Assembly: GCA_022749815.1 (NCBI GenBank)
Contig: JAKIWV010000004.1
Location: forward strand, 62,001-126,000
Reading direction: 5' to 3'
DNA: 64,000 nucleotides
From: Thermoplasmata archaeon
GTDB taxonomy: Archaea; Thermoplasmatota; Thermoplasmata; Lutacidiplasmatales; UBA184
Position numbers and translations under genes: made by a program
Notes under the pieces: model-generated
Seen by the model: only the letters and a program-made list of their open reading frames with translations
The model's database searches: none
What the model was told of the DNA's origin: nothing
In this document: piece by piece, positions 49,289 through 58,040 of the stretch
Layout: every line of letters starts with the position of its first letter
How positions within the stretch are numbered: position 1 is the stretch's first letter

Positions 49289-50158
49289 ATGCCGGGCCGG
49301 CCCTCCGTACCCCCCGAGAAGATCGCCCGCGTGGCGGCCCTTCAACAGATGCTTCTCGGCCACCCGCTGACCGCGCTCGTCGGCATCCGCGGGGTTCCGG
49401 CCGCCGCGCTCCAGAACATGCGGCAAAACCTGCTCCAGCGAGGACACCCTCTCGTGGTCGCTCCCAACAGCGCCATCCGGCATGCCCTCGAGCAAGCGGC
49501 GAAGCAACGTCCGGCCCTGCGCCCCCTTCTAGAATATGTCACGGACCAGACCGGCCTCATCGTCGCGGACGGGAATCCGTTCTCCCTCTACCAGGAACTC
49601 GTTCAGACCCGGTCGGCCACCCCGGCGCGTGGGGGCGCCATCGCCCCGAACGACATTGTCGTCCCCGGTGGCGAGACGGCGTTCAAGCCCGGTCCCATCG
49701 TGGCAGAGTTGCAGCACGCCGGCTTCCCTGCCGTGATCGAGAAGGGCAAAGTCGTGCTCAAGCGGGACGCCACCATCGCGAAGGCTGGGGACGTCATCTC
49801 GGCCGAAAAGGCGAATCTGCTCACCCGGCTCGGCATCTTCCCGCTCGAGGTGGGGCTCGACCTCCGCGCCGCGGTCGAACGCGAGACGTTCTACGCACCG
49901 AGCGTGCTGGCCGTCGATCTGACCCATCAACGCGCCGAGCTCGTACGAGCGTACCGGCGGGCCCTGGCCCTCGCCGTCGAGGTTGGATATCTCACTCGGG
50001 AGACCCTCCCGATCCTCTTGACCCGGGCCTACCGAGGCGCCATCGCCGTCGCAGTGGAGTCGGCTTACCCGACGGCGAAGAGCCTCCCCGAGATCTTGGC
50101 TCGCGCGTTCCGAGAGGCGAAGGCGCTCCAAGCCCTGACAGGAACCCCTGCATCATAG
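49289..50158 (+). CDS. rpl10: Ribosomal protein L10 (uL10/P0)
   Basis: 289 residues. N-terminal rRNA-binding domain '[19 protein letters not shown]' and the archaeal insertion domain are followed by a helical spine '[22 protein letters not shown]' / '[24 protein letters not shown]', the binding sites for L12 dimers. The protein ends '...[10 protein letters not shown]' and lacks the acidic GLGALFG-type tail that closes most archaeal P0 proteins. ATG 49289. Linked to rpl12 by 22 bases. Confidence 0.94.
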   Translation: MPGRPSVPPEKIARVAALQQMLLGHPLTALVGIRGVPAAALQNMRQNLLQRGHPLVVAPNSAIRHALEQAAKQRPALRPLLEYVTDQTGLIVADGNPFSLYQELVQTRSATPARGGAIAPNDIVVPGGETAFKPGPIVAELQHAGFPAVIEKGKVVLKRDATIAKAGDVISAEKANLLTRLGIFPLEVGLDLRAAVERETFYAPSVLAVDLTHQRAELVRAYRRALALAVEVGYLTRETLPILLTRAYRGAIAVAVESAYPTAKSLPEILARAFREAKALQALTGTPAS

Positions 50159-50180
50159 AGGAACCACGGGAGGAAGAACG

Positions 50181-50492
50181 ATGGAGTACGTGTACAGTGC
50201 CCTGCTGCTCAATGCGGCCGGTAAGTCGATCGACGAGAAAGGGATCTCCGGTGTGCTGACCGCCGCCGGGATCGCGCCGGACGCCGCACGCGTCAAGGCG
50301 CTCCTTGCCTCGCTCGAGGGAGTGAACATCGCCGACGTGCTCGCCAAGGCCGAGACGGTCGCCGTGGCGGCGCCCGCGGCCGCTCCCGGCGAGAAGAAGG
50401 ACGGCAAGGGCGAGAAGAAGGAAGAGAAGAAGGAAGAGAAGGGAGTCTCCGAAGAGGAGGCCGCCGAGGGTCTCTCCGCGCTCTTCGGTTGA
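50181..50492 (+). CDS. rpl12: Ribosomal protein L12 (P1/P2 type)
   Basis: 103 residues. Dimerising N-terminal helices '[22 protein letters not shown]', an Ala-rich hinge, a Lys/Glu tract '[19 protein letters not shown]' and the factor-binding tail '[10 protein letters not shown]' that recruits EF2 and EF1A. ATG with 'GGGAGGAAG' upstream. Last gene of the L1-L10-L12 group; a strong stem-loop follows. Confidence 0.96.
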   Translation: MEYVYSALLLNAAGKSIDEKGISGVLTAAGIAPDAARVKALLASLEGVNIADVLAKAETVAVAAPAAAPGEKKDGKGEKKEEKKEEKGVSEEEAAEGLSALFG

Positions 50493-50534
50493 GGAAGCCC
50501 GCTAGTTACCTCGGCCCGCCGTTTGCCTTAAGAC

Positions 50535-50561
50535 CCTCCGCCGGGTAAACCCCGGCGGAGG
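50535..50561 (+). promoter_or_regulatory. Perfect 11-bp stem-loop between rpl12 and purF
   Basis: CCTCCGCCGGG (50535-50545), loop TAAAC, CCCGGCGGAGG (50551-50561). It lies 42 bases after the rpl12 stop and 17 bases before the purF ATG. No T-run follows, so it is not a bacterial-type intrinsic terminator. A TATA-like 'CCTTAAGA' at 50526-50533 just ahead would start a purF transcript inside it. It may mark an mRNA end, protect the upstream RNA, or affect purF translation. Confidence 0.5.
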
Positions 50562-50578
50562 AACCCTGTTCCTCACCC

Positions 50579-51985
50579 ATGACGCTGCACGAGCACTGCG
50601 GAGTGGTGGGGGTCTCGCTCTCCGGAAAGGGAGCGGCCCCCTACCTCTACCGTGGGCTCCGCGCGTTGCAGCACCGGGGCCAAGAGTCCGCGGGCATTTC
50701 GACCGCGTCCCATGGGACACTCCATCACCGGAAAGGGATGGGGCTCGTTCACGACGTCTTCAGCCGAGAGCTCCTCGAGAGCCTCCGCGGGCCGGTCGGC
50801 ATCGGCCATGTCCGGTATTCCACGACCGGTACTTCGGATATTGAGAATGCCCAGCCCTTGATCCTGAAGCTGCGCGAGGAGGACGCGGCGCTCGCCCACA
50901 ACGGCGAAGTCGTCAACTACGAAATGCTTCGCCGCCGGCTGCTCGCCCAGGGGGTCGAATTCTTGGGCAGCGCGGATAGCGAAGCGATGGCCCAGCTCAT
51001 CGCGCTCGAGTACGGACGCACCCGCGACCTTGAATCCGCTATCCGAAAGGCGATGAGCGAACTCGTCGGTGGCTACGCGGTCGTGATGCTGGTCGGGAAC
51101 CGGCTCGTCGGATTCCGCGACCCGATGGGTATCCGGCCGCTGGTCCTGGGCACGCTGGACGGCGGCTACGCGGTGGCAAGCGAATCCGTCGCGCTCGAGT
51201 TGATGGGCGGCGCGCTGGTCCGGGACATCGCCCCCGGCGAGGTCGTCGTCATCGAGAAGGGAACCTCGCTCAGCAGCTCTCGGTACGCGGGCGCCAACGA
51301 GCGGGCCCACTGCATGTTCGAGTGGGTGTACTTCTCCCGACCCGATTCGGTCGTGGAAGGGCGTCTGGTGTACGAGGTACGACGGAAGGTAGGGGAAATC
51401 CTGGCTCGGGAACGACCGACCCAGGCGGACGTCGTGATTCCGGTCCCTGATTCGTCGCGGCCCCAGGCCCTCGGGTTCTCCGCCGTCGCGGGGATCCCCT
51501 ACGCCGAGGCGCTGATCAAGAACCGCTTCGTCGAGCGGACGTTCATCCTGCCCGACCAGAAACGGCGCGAGGAGGAGGTCCGAGTCAAGCTGCATCCGGT
51601 TCCGGGCCTGATCCAAGGGAAGCGAGTGGTGCTCCTCGATGACTCGATCGTACGGGGGACTACCTTGCGGGAGATCGTCGCGATGGTACGAAAAGCGGGT
51701 GCCTCGCGCGTCGACGTTCGGATCGGGTGTCCACCGATCACCGCCCCGTGCTACTTCGGCATCGACATGAAGGACCGTCGCGAGCTCGTCGCCTCAGGGC
51801 GCGACGAGGACGAGGTCGCGCAACAGATCGGGGCCGACAGCGTCCACTACCTCTCGATGCCCGGCCTGGTCGAGGCGATCGGCATGCCCGAGGAGCATCT
51901 CTGTCTCGGTTGCCTTACCGGCCGGTATCCCGTGGATGTTCCCGAGGAGCGCCGGCGTTTCCAGAAGGTGCTCGAGGAGTTCTAG
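50579..51985 (+). CDS. purF: Amidophosphoribosyltransferase
   Basis: First committed enzyme of purine synthesis: glutamine plus PRPP to phosphoribosylamine. 468 residues. The leader 'MTLHEH' precedes the nucleophile in 'CGVVGVSL', implying removal of six residues. Glutaminase motifs 'LQHRGQESAGI' and 'GHVRYSTTGTS' and the PRPP-binding 'VVLLDDSIVRGTTLREI' are intact; 'EHLCLGCLTGRYP' near the end includes Cys residues of the iron-sulfur-type PurF class. ATG start; nop5 follows 3 bases after its stop. Confidence 0.95.
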   Translation: MTLHEHCGVVGVSLSGKGAAPYLYRGLRALQHRGQESAGISTASHGTLHHRKGMGLVHDVFSRELLESLRGPVGIGHVRYSTTGTSDIENAQPLILKLREEDAALAHNGEVVNYEMLRRRLLAQGVEFLGSADSEAMAQLIALEYGRTRDLESAIRKAMSELVGGYAVVMLVGNRLVGFRDPMGIRPLVLGTLDGGYAVASESVALELMGGALVRDIAPGEVVVIEKGTSLSSSRYAGANERAHCMFEWVYFSRPDSVVEGRLVYEVRRKVGEILARERPTQADVVIPVPDSSRPQALGFSAVAGIPYAEALIKNRFVERTFILPDQKRREEEVRVKLHPVPGLIQGKRVVLLDDSIVRGTTLREIVAMVRKAGASRVDVRIGCPPITAPCYFGIDMKDRRELVASGRDEDEVAQQIGADSVHYLSMPGLVEAIGMPEEHLCLGCLTGRYPVDVPEERRRFQKVLEEF

Positions 51986-51988
51986 GGC

Positions 51989-52897
51989 GTGCCGGAGGCA
52001 CTGGTCCAGTCCGGCCGGTGGCTCCGGTGGGTCGCGGAAGACGGTCGGATCGTCGATGAACGGGCGGTAGAATCGAACCCCGGGCGGGCGGGCGAGCTCC
52101 TCGCCTCGGGGCTTGAAGGGGTTCCTCCGACGGTCGAGGCATGGGTCCGAGTTCACGTCCGGGCCGTCCCCCTCTTGGTGAGTGACCTTCCGCTGCATGA
52201 CTGGCTCACCCTCCGGGGGATCCCATCCGAACTGCTCGGAGCCGGCGAGCGTCGTCGCGTCCGCGAAGCATCCTTCCAACCGGACCGGGCCGAACGCGCG
52301 CTCCTGCTGTCCGTGGCCCGTCACCGGCTGCAACGGGCGATGCGGGCCCCGGAAGCGACGCTCGCTGCGCTCGCCCGGGAGGAGGAACGCGTCCAACGCG
52401 TCCTGCGCCGGGAGGTCAATGCCGCCGACAGCTGGGTCTCGGTGGGGGCCCCGGCACTTTCCGAATACGCCCGAGTTTCCTTGGGAACCCGTGAGCAGAT
52501 CGTGCGTCATCTTCGGGAACTGACGAACGCGTTGGAGGAACAGGCCCGGAAGGTCGCCCCGAACCTCTCCGTCGTGGTTGGCCCCGTCGTGGCGGCTCAC
52601 CTGATCGCAGCGGCCGGCGGGCTCGAGCCGCTGTCTCGGATGAATTCCTCCCGGATTCAGCTGCTCGGGGCACGGCGACGGTTCGGGCCGGGCCGGACCC
52701 CTCGGTTCGGGATACTCTACCACACCGAGGGCATGTCCCGCGTTCCGCCGGCCCGCTCGGGAGCATTCGCCCGCTCGGCGGCCGGGCTGGCCGCCATCGC
52801 CGCGCGAGCGGATGCTACCACGGGTCGGACGATCTCGACGGAGCTCGTGCGCAGGCGGGACCGCCGCATCGCCCAACTTCGAGGACGGGGCCCGTGA
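51989..52897 (+). CDS. nop5: Box C/D RNP core protein Nop5 (Nop56/58 family)
   Basis: Links L7Ae-bound guide RNA to fibrillarin for ribose methylation. 302 residues, shorter than the usual 370-410, with a reduced N-terminal domain. The coiled-coil helices include 'EQARKVAPNLSVVVGPVV', and the NOP domain signature is 'VGPVVAAHLIAAAGGLEPLSRM', then 'SRIQLLGA' and 'RTPRFGILYHTEG'. The fibrillarin-binding N-terminal part is compact. GTG start; GTGA overlap with flpA confirms the conserved gene pair. Confidence 0.9.
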   Translation: MPEALVQSGRWLRWVAEDGRIVDERAVESNPGRAGELLASGLEGVPPTVEAWVRVHVRAVPLLVSDLPLHDWLTLRGIPSELLGAGERRRVREASFQPDRAERALLLSVARHRLQRAMRAPEATLAALAREEERVQRVLRREVNAADSWVSVGAPALSEYARVSLGTREQIVRHLRELTNALEEQARKVAPNLSVVVGPVVAAHLIAAAGGLEPLSRMNSSRIQLLGARRRFGPGRTPRFGILYHTEGMSRVPPARSGAFARSAAGLAAIAARADATTGRTISTELVRRRDRRIAQLRGRGP

Positions 52898-53658
52898 AAT
52901 CGACCGGTGCAGGGGAGTGGGGCCGACTCTCGCCCCGCCTCCATGCCGTCCGCGAGGGGGACCGGTCGGTCCCCGCCACCGAGGCACTCGGCGATCCCGC
53001 CGCGGTGTATGGGGAGCGGCTGATTCCGCGACCCTCCGGGTGGTGGCGCCGATGGGACCCCTACCGGAGCAAGCTCTCGTCGGCGCTGGTCAAGGGGTTT
53101 CCGGGTCCGGTGCCGCAGCCGGGGGAGCGCTGGCTCTACCTGGGGGCCGCGACGGGTACGACGGCTTCGCACATCGCCGATCTGGTCGGACCCGACGGGG
53201 CGGTCTATGCCGTAGAAATGAGTCTTCGCCCCTTCGCGCGGCTTCTCCGTCTGGCCGAGAAATATCCCAACCTGTTCCCGGTACTCGGGGACGCTCGGCG
53301 ACCCGAAGCGTACTCGGCGTGGGTTCCGCCCGTGGACGGCCTGTACTCCGATATCGCGCAGTCCGATCAGGTCGGGATCGCCCGGCGAAATGGGGAGCTC
53401 TTTCTGCGGCCCGGCCGACCTATGCTGGTCATTTTGAAGCTCGCTAGCTTGGGACGGGGTCGCAATCCGGACGAGTCCGTCGAACGAGCCCTGAGCGAGC
53501 TGAGGCCGTTTCGCCCAACGTCTCCTCCGCTGGCGCTCGAACCGTTCCATCGCCAGCATCGGTTCCTCGCGATGGGCGGGCCGACTGGGGCGCTCTCATT
53601 CTCGGGAGGGAAAGTCCCTAGCCGGCTGCGGTCCGACCGCGTTGCACCACGACCGTAA
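52894..53658 (+). CDS. flpA: Fibrillarin-like rRNA/tRNA 2'-O-methyltransferase
   Basis: Methyltransferase subunit of C/D RNPs. 254 residues. 'WDPYRSKLSSALVKGF' is the conserved N-terminal motif, 'YLGAATGTTASHIADLVG' the SAM-binding loop, 'VYAVEMSLRPFARLLRLA' the acidic strand, 'DGLYSDIAQSDQVGIARRN' the catalytic Asp region and 'LVILKLASL' the Lys strand. GTG 52894 overlaps nop5. The 3' end overlaps the convergent DRG gene by 41 bases, which is unusual. Confidence 0.95.
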   Translation: MKSTGAGEWGRLSPRLHAVREGDRSVPATEALGDPAAVYGERLIPRPSGWWRRWDPYRSKLSSALVKGFPGPVPQPGERWLYLGAATGTTASHIADLVGPDGAVYAVEMSLRPFARLLRLAEKYPNLFPVLGDARRPEAYSAWVPPVDGLYSDIAQSDQVGIARRNGELFLRPGRPMLVILKLASLGRGRNPDESVERALSELRPFRPTSPPLALEPFHRQHRFLAMGGPTGALSFSGGKVPSRLRSDRVAPRP

Positions 53659-54736
53659 CGACATCCTCGTCGGCGAGCAAGTGATCGCGGCCGACGGTCT
53701 GGCCCGGAAATCGCGCGCTCCGGCCCCAGACGAGCGCCGCCCTGAAATTCCGTCCGAGCTCGAGGGGCAGTCGCGCCAGCAGGTCGCTCACTCGGCTCCC
53801 GCCCCGCAGGATGAGCGGCTCCACGCGGTCCGCTTCACCCCCCGGCGGCCGGAGATAGACCCGGATGAACGCGAGCGCCCGAACGATCGACAGCACGAGT
53901 TCGTCCAGGTTGTGGCCCGACTCGGCCGCGATGAAGATGGGAACGAAGGGCTTCGTCAAGTCGCGGAGCTTTTCGCGGTCGGCCGGAGTGAGCAGGTCCG
54001 ACTTGTTCACTACTAGGATCGAGGGCACGTACACCCGGCTTCCCGCCAAGACATCGATCAATTGCTCGGCCGTCGCATCCTCCCGGAACACGATCGCACC
54101 GTTGTGGAGTCCAAACTCGCGCGCGATGCCGGTCGCTGAGTCTTCGTCCAATCGGGTCAACTTCACCGTGCTCGTGACCGTGAGGCCGCCGCGGGTGCCC
54201 GGCGTGACCACCACCCGGGGGCGGCGTGCGTTGACCCGGATGCCCGCTTCCTCAAGCTCGGCCCGGAGTCCTCGGAAGTCGGGATGCTCCTTGTCGATCA
54301 GGAATAGTATCAGGTCGGCGGACCGAACCACGGAGAGGACCTCCCGGCCCCGCCCTTTCCCCCGCCACGCGCCGGGGACGAGACCGGGCATATCGAGCAC
54401 CTGGATCGACGCGCCGGCGGCTTCCAGCATGCCTGGGATGATCGACACCGTCGTAAAGTCGTACGCCGCTGACTGGCTGTTGGCGCCCGTGAGATGGGTC
54501 AGCAGCGTGGATTTCCCCGTGGAAGGGTAGCCGACGAGCGCCACGGTGGCGTGTCCGGATTTCCGGACGGCGTACCCGATGCCCCCGCCCTTTCCCCGGC
54601 TGCGCTTCTCTCGTTCGAGCCGCAGAAAGGCGATCCGCGCCCTCAGCCGTCCAATGTGGCCCGAAGTGGCCTTGTTGTTGGGAGTGCGTCGGATCTCGTC
54701 CTCGATGGCTACGATCTGCTCTTCGAGCGTCGCCAT
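53618..54736 (-). CDS. DRG/Rbg family GTPase (Obg superfamily, TGS domain)
   Basis: 372 residues. Lys/Arg-rich N-terminal helices 'IGRLRARIAFLRLEREKRS', then G1 'VALVGYPSTGKSTLLTHLTG', switch I 'AYDFTTVSIIPG', G3 'LDMPGLVPGAWRGKGRGREVLS', G4 'VNKSDLLT'. The insert 'DEDSATGIAREFGLHNGAIVFREDATAEQLIDVLAGSRVYVPSI' in the G domain is typical of DRG, and the C-terminus 'QTVGRDHLLADEDVVTVVV' is a TGS domain. Family members bind translating ribosomes. ATG 54736. Confidence 0.93.
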   Translation of the reverse strand: MATLEEQIVAIEDEIRRTPNNKATSGHIGRLRARIAFLRLEREKRSRGKGGGIGYAVRKSGHATVALVGYPSTGKSTLLTHLTGANSQSAAYDFTTVSIIPGMLEAAGASIQVLDMPGLVPGAWRGKGRGREVLSVVRSADLILFLIDKEHPDFRGLRAELEEAGIRVNARRPRVVVTPGTRGGLTVTSTVKLTRLDEDSATGIAREFGLHNGAIVFREDATAEQLIDVLAGSRVYVPSILVVNKSDLLTPADREKLRDLTKPFVPIFIAAESGHNLDELVLSIVRALAFIRVYLRPPGGEADRVEPLILRGGSRVSDLLARLPLELGRNFRAALVWGRSARFPGQTVGRDHLLADEDVVTVVVQRGRTAAG

Positions 54737-54899
54737 TTGGGACCGACCTGCGGGCGAGGACCGGATGCGCTACTTGACGGTGACGCGCCCACGGTACGTC
54801 CTCGAACGCTGCGGGACCCTCGCAGTTCACCGTTCATCACCGCCCCTAAGTCAAACTTCCCGGGCCCACTGGCTGGTCTCCGGAGGTACGCTGGACCGT

Positions 54900-57302
54900 G
54901 TGACGAACGATTCACGAACCTACCGCTTCCGCCCGGTGCCCGCACGTCCCCTTCCGGAGGAGACCCGGCTCTTCACCGGGCGAATGCGCCGGGCGCTCCG
55001 AGCGGCCCACGGACTCGGCGTGGCGATCCGGCTGAGGTGGTCGTCGGACCCAAACGCCGCCGTGACCGTGACGGTTCCCGCGCCGGTCGGGACCCGGTGG
55101 ATGCAGTTCGGACTCGCCGGAGCCTACGAGCTCGGACAGTGGCAAGCCACCGAGGGCGGGAACCCGACCGAACGCTTGGGGGAGCGGTTCGTCGTAACGG
55201 TCCGCGGTGCCTCTGAGCTCCCTTTCCCCTCCGCCGTCGACGTGGCGCCGTGGTCCGAGGCGGTGCTCGCGGAGCTCGGAGCGATTCGCGCTGAGACTGT
55301 CGTAAAGTGGGAACTGGTACCGGATCCGACGGTCCCTCCGGTGACCCGACCTCCGTCATCAGCGTCTCCTCTGCCGATTGGGGAGCTCCGGTTTCGCACG
55401 TTGCCGGAACGGGTGTTGCAAGACAGCGCGGAAGCTCGTCGCACCGGGCTCCGATGGCGGGTCGACGGGAAGATCAGTACCGAGGCGAGCGAGGAAGGCC
55501 GCGAAGCCGGCCTCCGAATCGCCGCGCTGCTCGAGAAGGCATCGCATCTCGACGGGGGAAACGGATTCAGATGTCGGCGTGCGAAATCTCCGCTGTCGAG
55601 GCTCACGTCGGTGGTGGTCCTCTCGGAAAGCGAACTGGTCGGACTCTTCCCCCCTTCGGCCTCCACTGCGTTTTCCTCACGGTCTGAGGAGGCCCCCGAG
55701 GGACCCCACCTGTGGCTTGGAAGGGACCTGCGCGGCTCGGTAGCCGGCCTCCCACTCGCACCATTGGAGGGCCGGCACCTGCTCGTGCTGGGGGAAACCG
55801 GTATGGGGAAGAGTTCCCTCGTCGTCCGATTGGCGTGGCAGGCGGTCCACTGGGGCAATGTGGTATTCTTCGACCCCGTCGGGGACACAGCGCGGGAGTT
55901 CCTTGCCGGCCTGCCGGCGGCTAGAGCCCCCACGGTGTCCTGGGTCTCTCCCTCGGTCCCCGGTCTGACGTTGAGCATTCTCGGCGAAATCGAGGCGAGC
56001 AGCGGCGGGAATCCCGGGCGTCGTGAGCGAATGGTCGGCGACGTGGTCTCCGCCCTTCGGAGGGTCCGCGCCGCGAAATACGCCGATTCGCCGTACTGGG
56101 GACCCCGCCTGGAAGAGATGCTCTCCCAGGCTCTTCACGCTGCGAGTCTCTGGCCGGGCGCGTCCCTGGGGATCGCCGAGCGATTGCTATCCCCAGGCGG
56201 ATTCGCGTCGGGTCCGGTCCCCGAAACCGCGCGCCGGGCCGTCGCGGACGTTCGGCGCCGGATCGAGATGTATCCTCAGGACGGAGATGGCGCCCGTCGG
56301 CTGCTGTCCGAGATCACCCGCAGTGACATCCTTCGCGGAATGCTGGACGACGACAGTCCCACATGGTCCGTCGCCGCCTCCTTGGTCGCTGGACAGACGA
56401 CAGTGGTATCGGGCGACGCCCCTCAGGTCGGCGAATCCGTCGCACGACACCTCCTCGCCGTCGTTCTTGCACTCGTCTGGAACGCCGTTCTGGCTCGGGA
56501 AGAGCCGGTGAAGACGTTCCTGGTGCTCGATGAGGCGCAATGGTACGCTCACGAGGGTGTTGCGGAAATGCTCCGGCTCGGCCGTCGCTTCAACTTGCAT
56601 GTGTGGGCGGTCACGCAGTCGCTGCGCTCACTCACGGATTCCCTCCGCGATGCCCTCATGACCAATTCAGCCGATGTGGTGCTGTTCCGCGGGGCGCCCG
56701 AAGAGGTCCGCGATTTTGCCCGCTGGGTGCCCGAGCTGCTCCCGGAACGAATCATGCGGATGCCGAGAGGAGAGGCCGCTGCCCTGATCGGAAAAGGGAC
56801 CGCCACCCATTGGGTTCACCTGGATCCGCCAAGACCGGGCTCCACTGACCCAGCCCGTTTCGCTCCACTTGCACCCGAGGTCAATTTCCCTGACCCACCC
56901 GCAGGAATCGTCGCGCCCGCTGTGTCGCCTTCGGAGTTGAGTGAGTCTGGAAGGACCGGACCTTCGACCCTAGCGGGAAGCCCTCTCGGGGAGACCTTGC
57001 GGGAAATGGCGCAGGAATCGGCCACCGGGGCCGAACTGACGGTCAGGCTGTCGGCCCTCCGGTCGAGATGGTCGGGCGAGCCCGCGTTAGCCGAGGGATG
57101 GGTACGCCACGGCGGACGGGTCCTCGCATCGGCCGGGATCCTCGTCCGATCGGGGAAGGACCCGGGGGGAAGCTTCTGGGTCCTTTCCCGACAGCGACTC
57201 GAGGGGATGCTCGGGACGGGTCCCCCGGGCATCGGGCGAGAACCTCCAAGTGAATCCGGACCCAGCCCGGGACTGGGAGCTCCCCTTCAACCGAAAAGGT
57301 AG
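54900..57302 (+). CDS. HerA/VirB4-like AAA ATPase (DUF87-type)
   Basis: 800 residues from GTG 54900, with 'GGAGGT' 12 bases ahead; the track's 54546 start runs into the divergent DRG gene. After a ~270-residue N-terminal region without recognised domains comes the ATPase: Walker A 'LLVLGETGMGKSSLVVRLA', 'NVVFFDPVGDTAREF', Walker B 'TFLVLDEAQWYAHEG', then 'LHVWAVTQSLRSL' and an arginine in 'NSADVVLFRG'. The order matches HerA/FtsK ring motors. The C-terminal ~100 residues include a small winged-helix-like 'WVRHGGRVLASAGILVRSGK'. No nurA, mre11 or rad50 gene neighbours it, so it is not the canonical end-resection HerA. Role unknown. Confidence 0.82.
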   Translation: MTNDSRTYRFRPVPARPLPEETRLFTGRMRRALRAAHGLGVAIRLRWSSDPNAAVTVTVPAPVGTRWMQFGLAGAYELGQWQATEGGNPTERLGERFVVTVRGASELPFPSAVDVAPWSEAVLAELGAIRAETVVKWELVPDPTVPPVTRPPSSASPLPIGELRFRTLPERVLQDSAEARRTGLRWRVDGKISTEASEEGREAGLRIAALLEKASHLDGGNGFRCRRAKSPLSRLTSVVVLSESELVGLFPPSASTAFSSRSEEAPEGPHLWLGRDLRGSVAGLPLAPLEGRHLLVLGETGMGKSSLVVRLAWQAVHWGNVVFFDPVGDTAREFLAGLPAARAPTVSWVSPSVPGLTLSILGEIEASSGGNPGRRERMVGDVVSALRRVRAAKYADSPYWGPRLEEMLSQALHAASLWPGASLGIAERLLSPGGFASGPVPETARRAVADVRRRIEMYPQDGDGARRLLSEITRSDILRGMLDDDSPTWSVAASLVAGQTTVVSGDAPQVGESVARHLLAVVLALVWNAVLAREEPVKTFLVLDEAQWYAHEGVAEMLRLGRRFNLHVWAVTQSLRSLTDSLRDALMTNSADVVLFRGAPEEVRDFARWVPELLPERIMRMPRGEAAALIGKGTATHWVHLDPPRPGSTDPARFAPLAPEVNFPDPPAGIVAPAVSPSELSESGRTGPSTLAGSPLGETLREMAQESATGAELTVRLSALRSRWSGEPALAEGWVRHGGRVLASAGILVRSGKDPGGSFWVLSRQRLEGMLGTGPPGIGREPPSESGPSPGLGAPLQPKR

Positions 57303-57418
57303 CGCCCGGACGCCAGGGTCGAGAGTCCACGCGCATCCTGCCTGCCCCGTAACCCGCGAGGTGCACCTGGCTGTGCAAAGGTAAGACGATGGAGCCTGGG
57401 GTCCCACGTCGGAGAACT

Positions 57419-57961
57419 TTACTCTGAAGCCAGTCGCTCCAGCTTTCCCACGGTGTTCCAGTTGCGGCTCGTGCCTCGCGTCCCGAGCTTTGCTTCGATG
57501 AGCCCTGCCGTCAGATAGGAGCGGCCGGCGCCGTCCGGGTAGACGATGTAGGCATGTCGGCCGGAGCCCTGGACCCGTTCGCGCCCTCGAATCGCCGCCC
57601 GCAGGCCGGCCCAGGCCTCGGGCGCGGGGGCCCGCTTGAGCACCGTTACGACCAGGCGTCCGGGATCAGCTTTGGCCTCCGCCGTGTATGGATTCCCGGC
57701 GACGATGCCCCGCCACTCGGCAGCCGAGCGAACGAAGGCGTCGGTCTTCACCCCGAGCGTCTGCAACAGTTCTGCTTCGAGCAGGCGCTCGAGGCGATCC
57801 GGGCGCGCGACGTCGTGGTGGAAGACCACATTGCCCGATTGGAGCAGCGTCTGTACCTGGGTGAAACCCAGTCGGTTCAGGAGATCGCGTAAGGCCGCCA
57901 TGCGGACCAGGTTGTAACCGGCCACGTTGACGGCCCGAAGAAGCCCGACATAGACCCCCAT
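57419..57961 (-). CDS. DUF1697 family protein
   Basis: 180 residues. 'GLLRAVNVAGYNLVRMAALRDLL' matches the DUF1697 N-terminus (usual RGINVGG), followed by 'GFTQVQTLLQSGNVVF' and, near the end, 'ETRGTSRNWNTVGKL'-like 'GTRGTSRNWNTVGKLERL'. This is a common bacterial family of unknown function and patchy in archaea, so transfer is plausible. ATG start; divergent from the KaiC-like gene. Confidence 0.88.
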   Translation of the reverse strand: MGVYVGLLRAVNVAGYNLVRMAALRDLLNRLGFTQVQTLLQSGNVVFHHDVARPDRLERLLEAELLQTLGVKTDAFVRSAAEWRGIVAGNPYTAEAKADPGRLVVTVLKRAPAPEAWAGLRAAIRGRERVQGSGRHAYIVYPDGAGRSYLTAGLIEAKLGTRGTSRNWNTVGKLERLASE

Positions 57962-58040
57962 GTCCCGGTTCGCATCCCTTCCCTATCGACCGTCGGTGCA
58001 GCGGAGACAACATTTTAGCATCGCCCCGGCTCTCGCCGCC

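Noticed and set aside
54546-54899. Upstream extension of the HerA-like ATPase
   Set aside because: It would overlap the divergent DRG gene by about 190 bases; GTG 54900 has a ribosome-binding site and plausible N-terminus.
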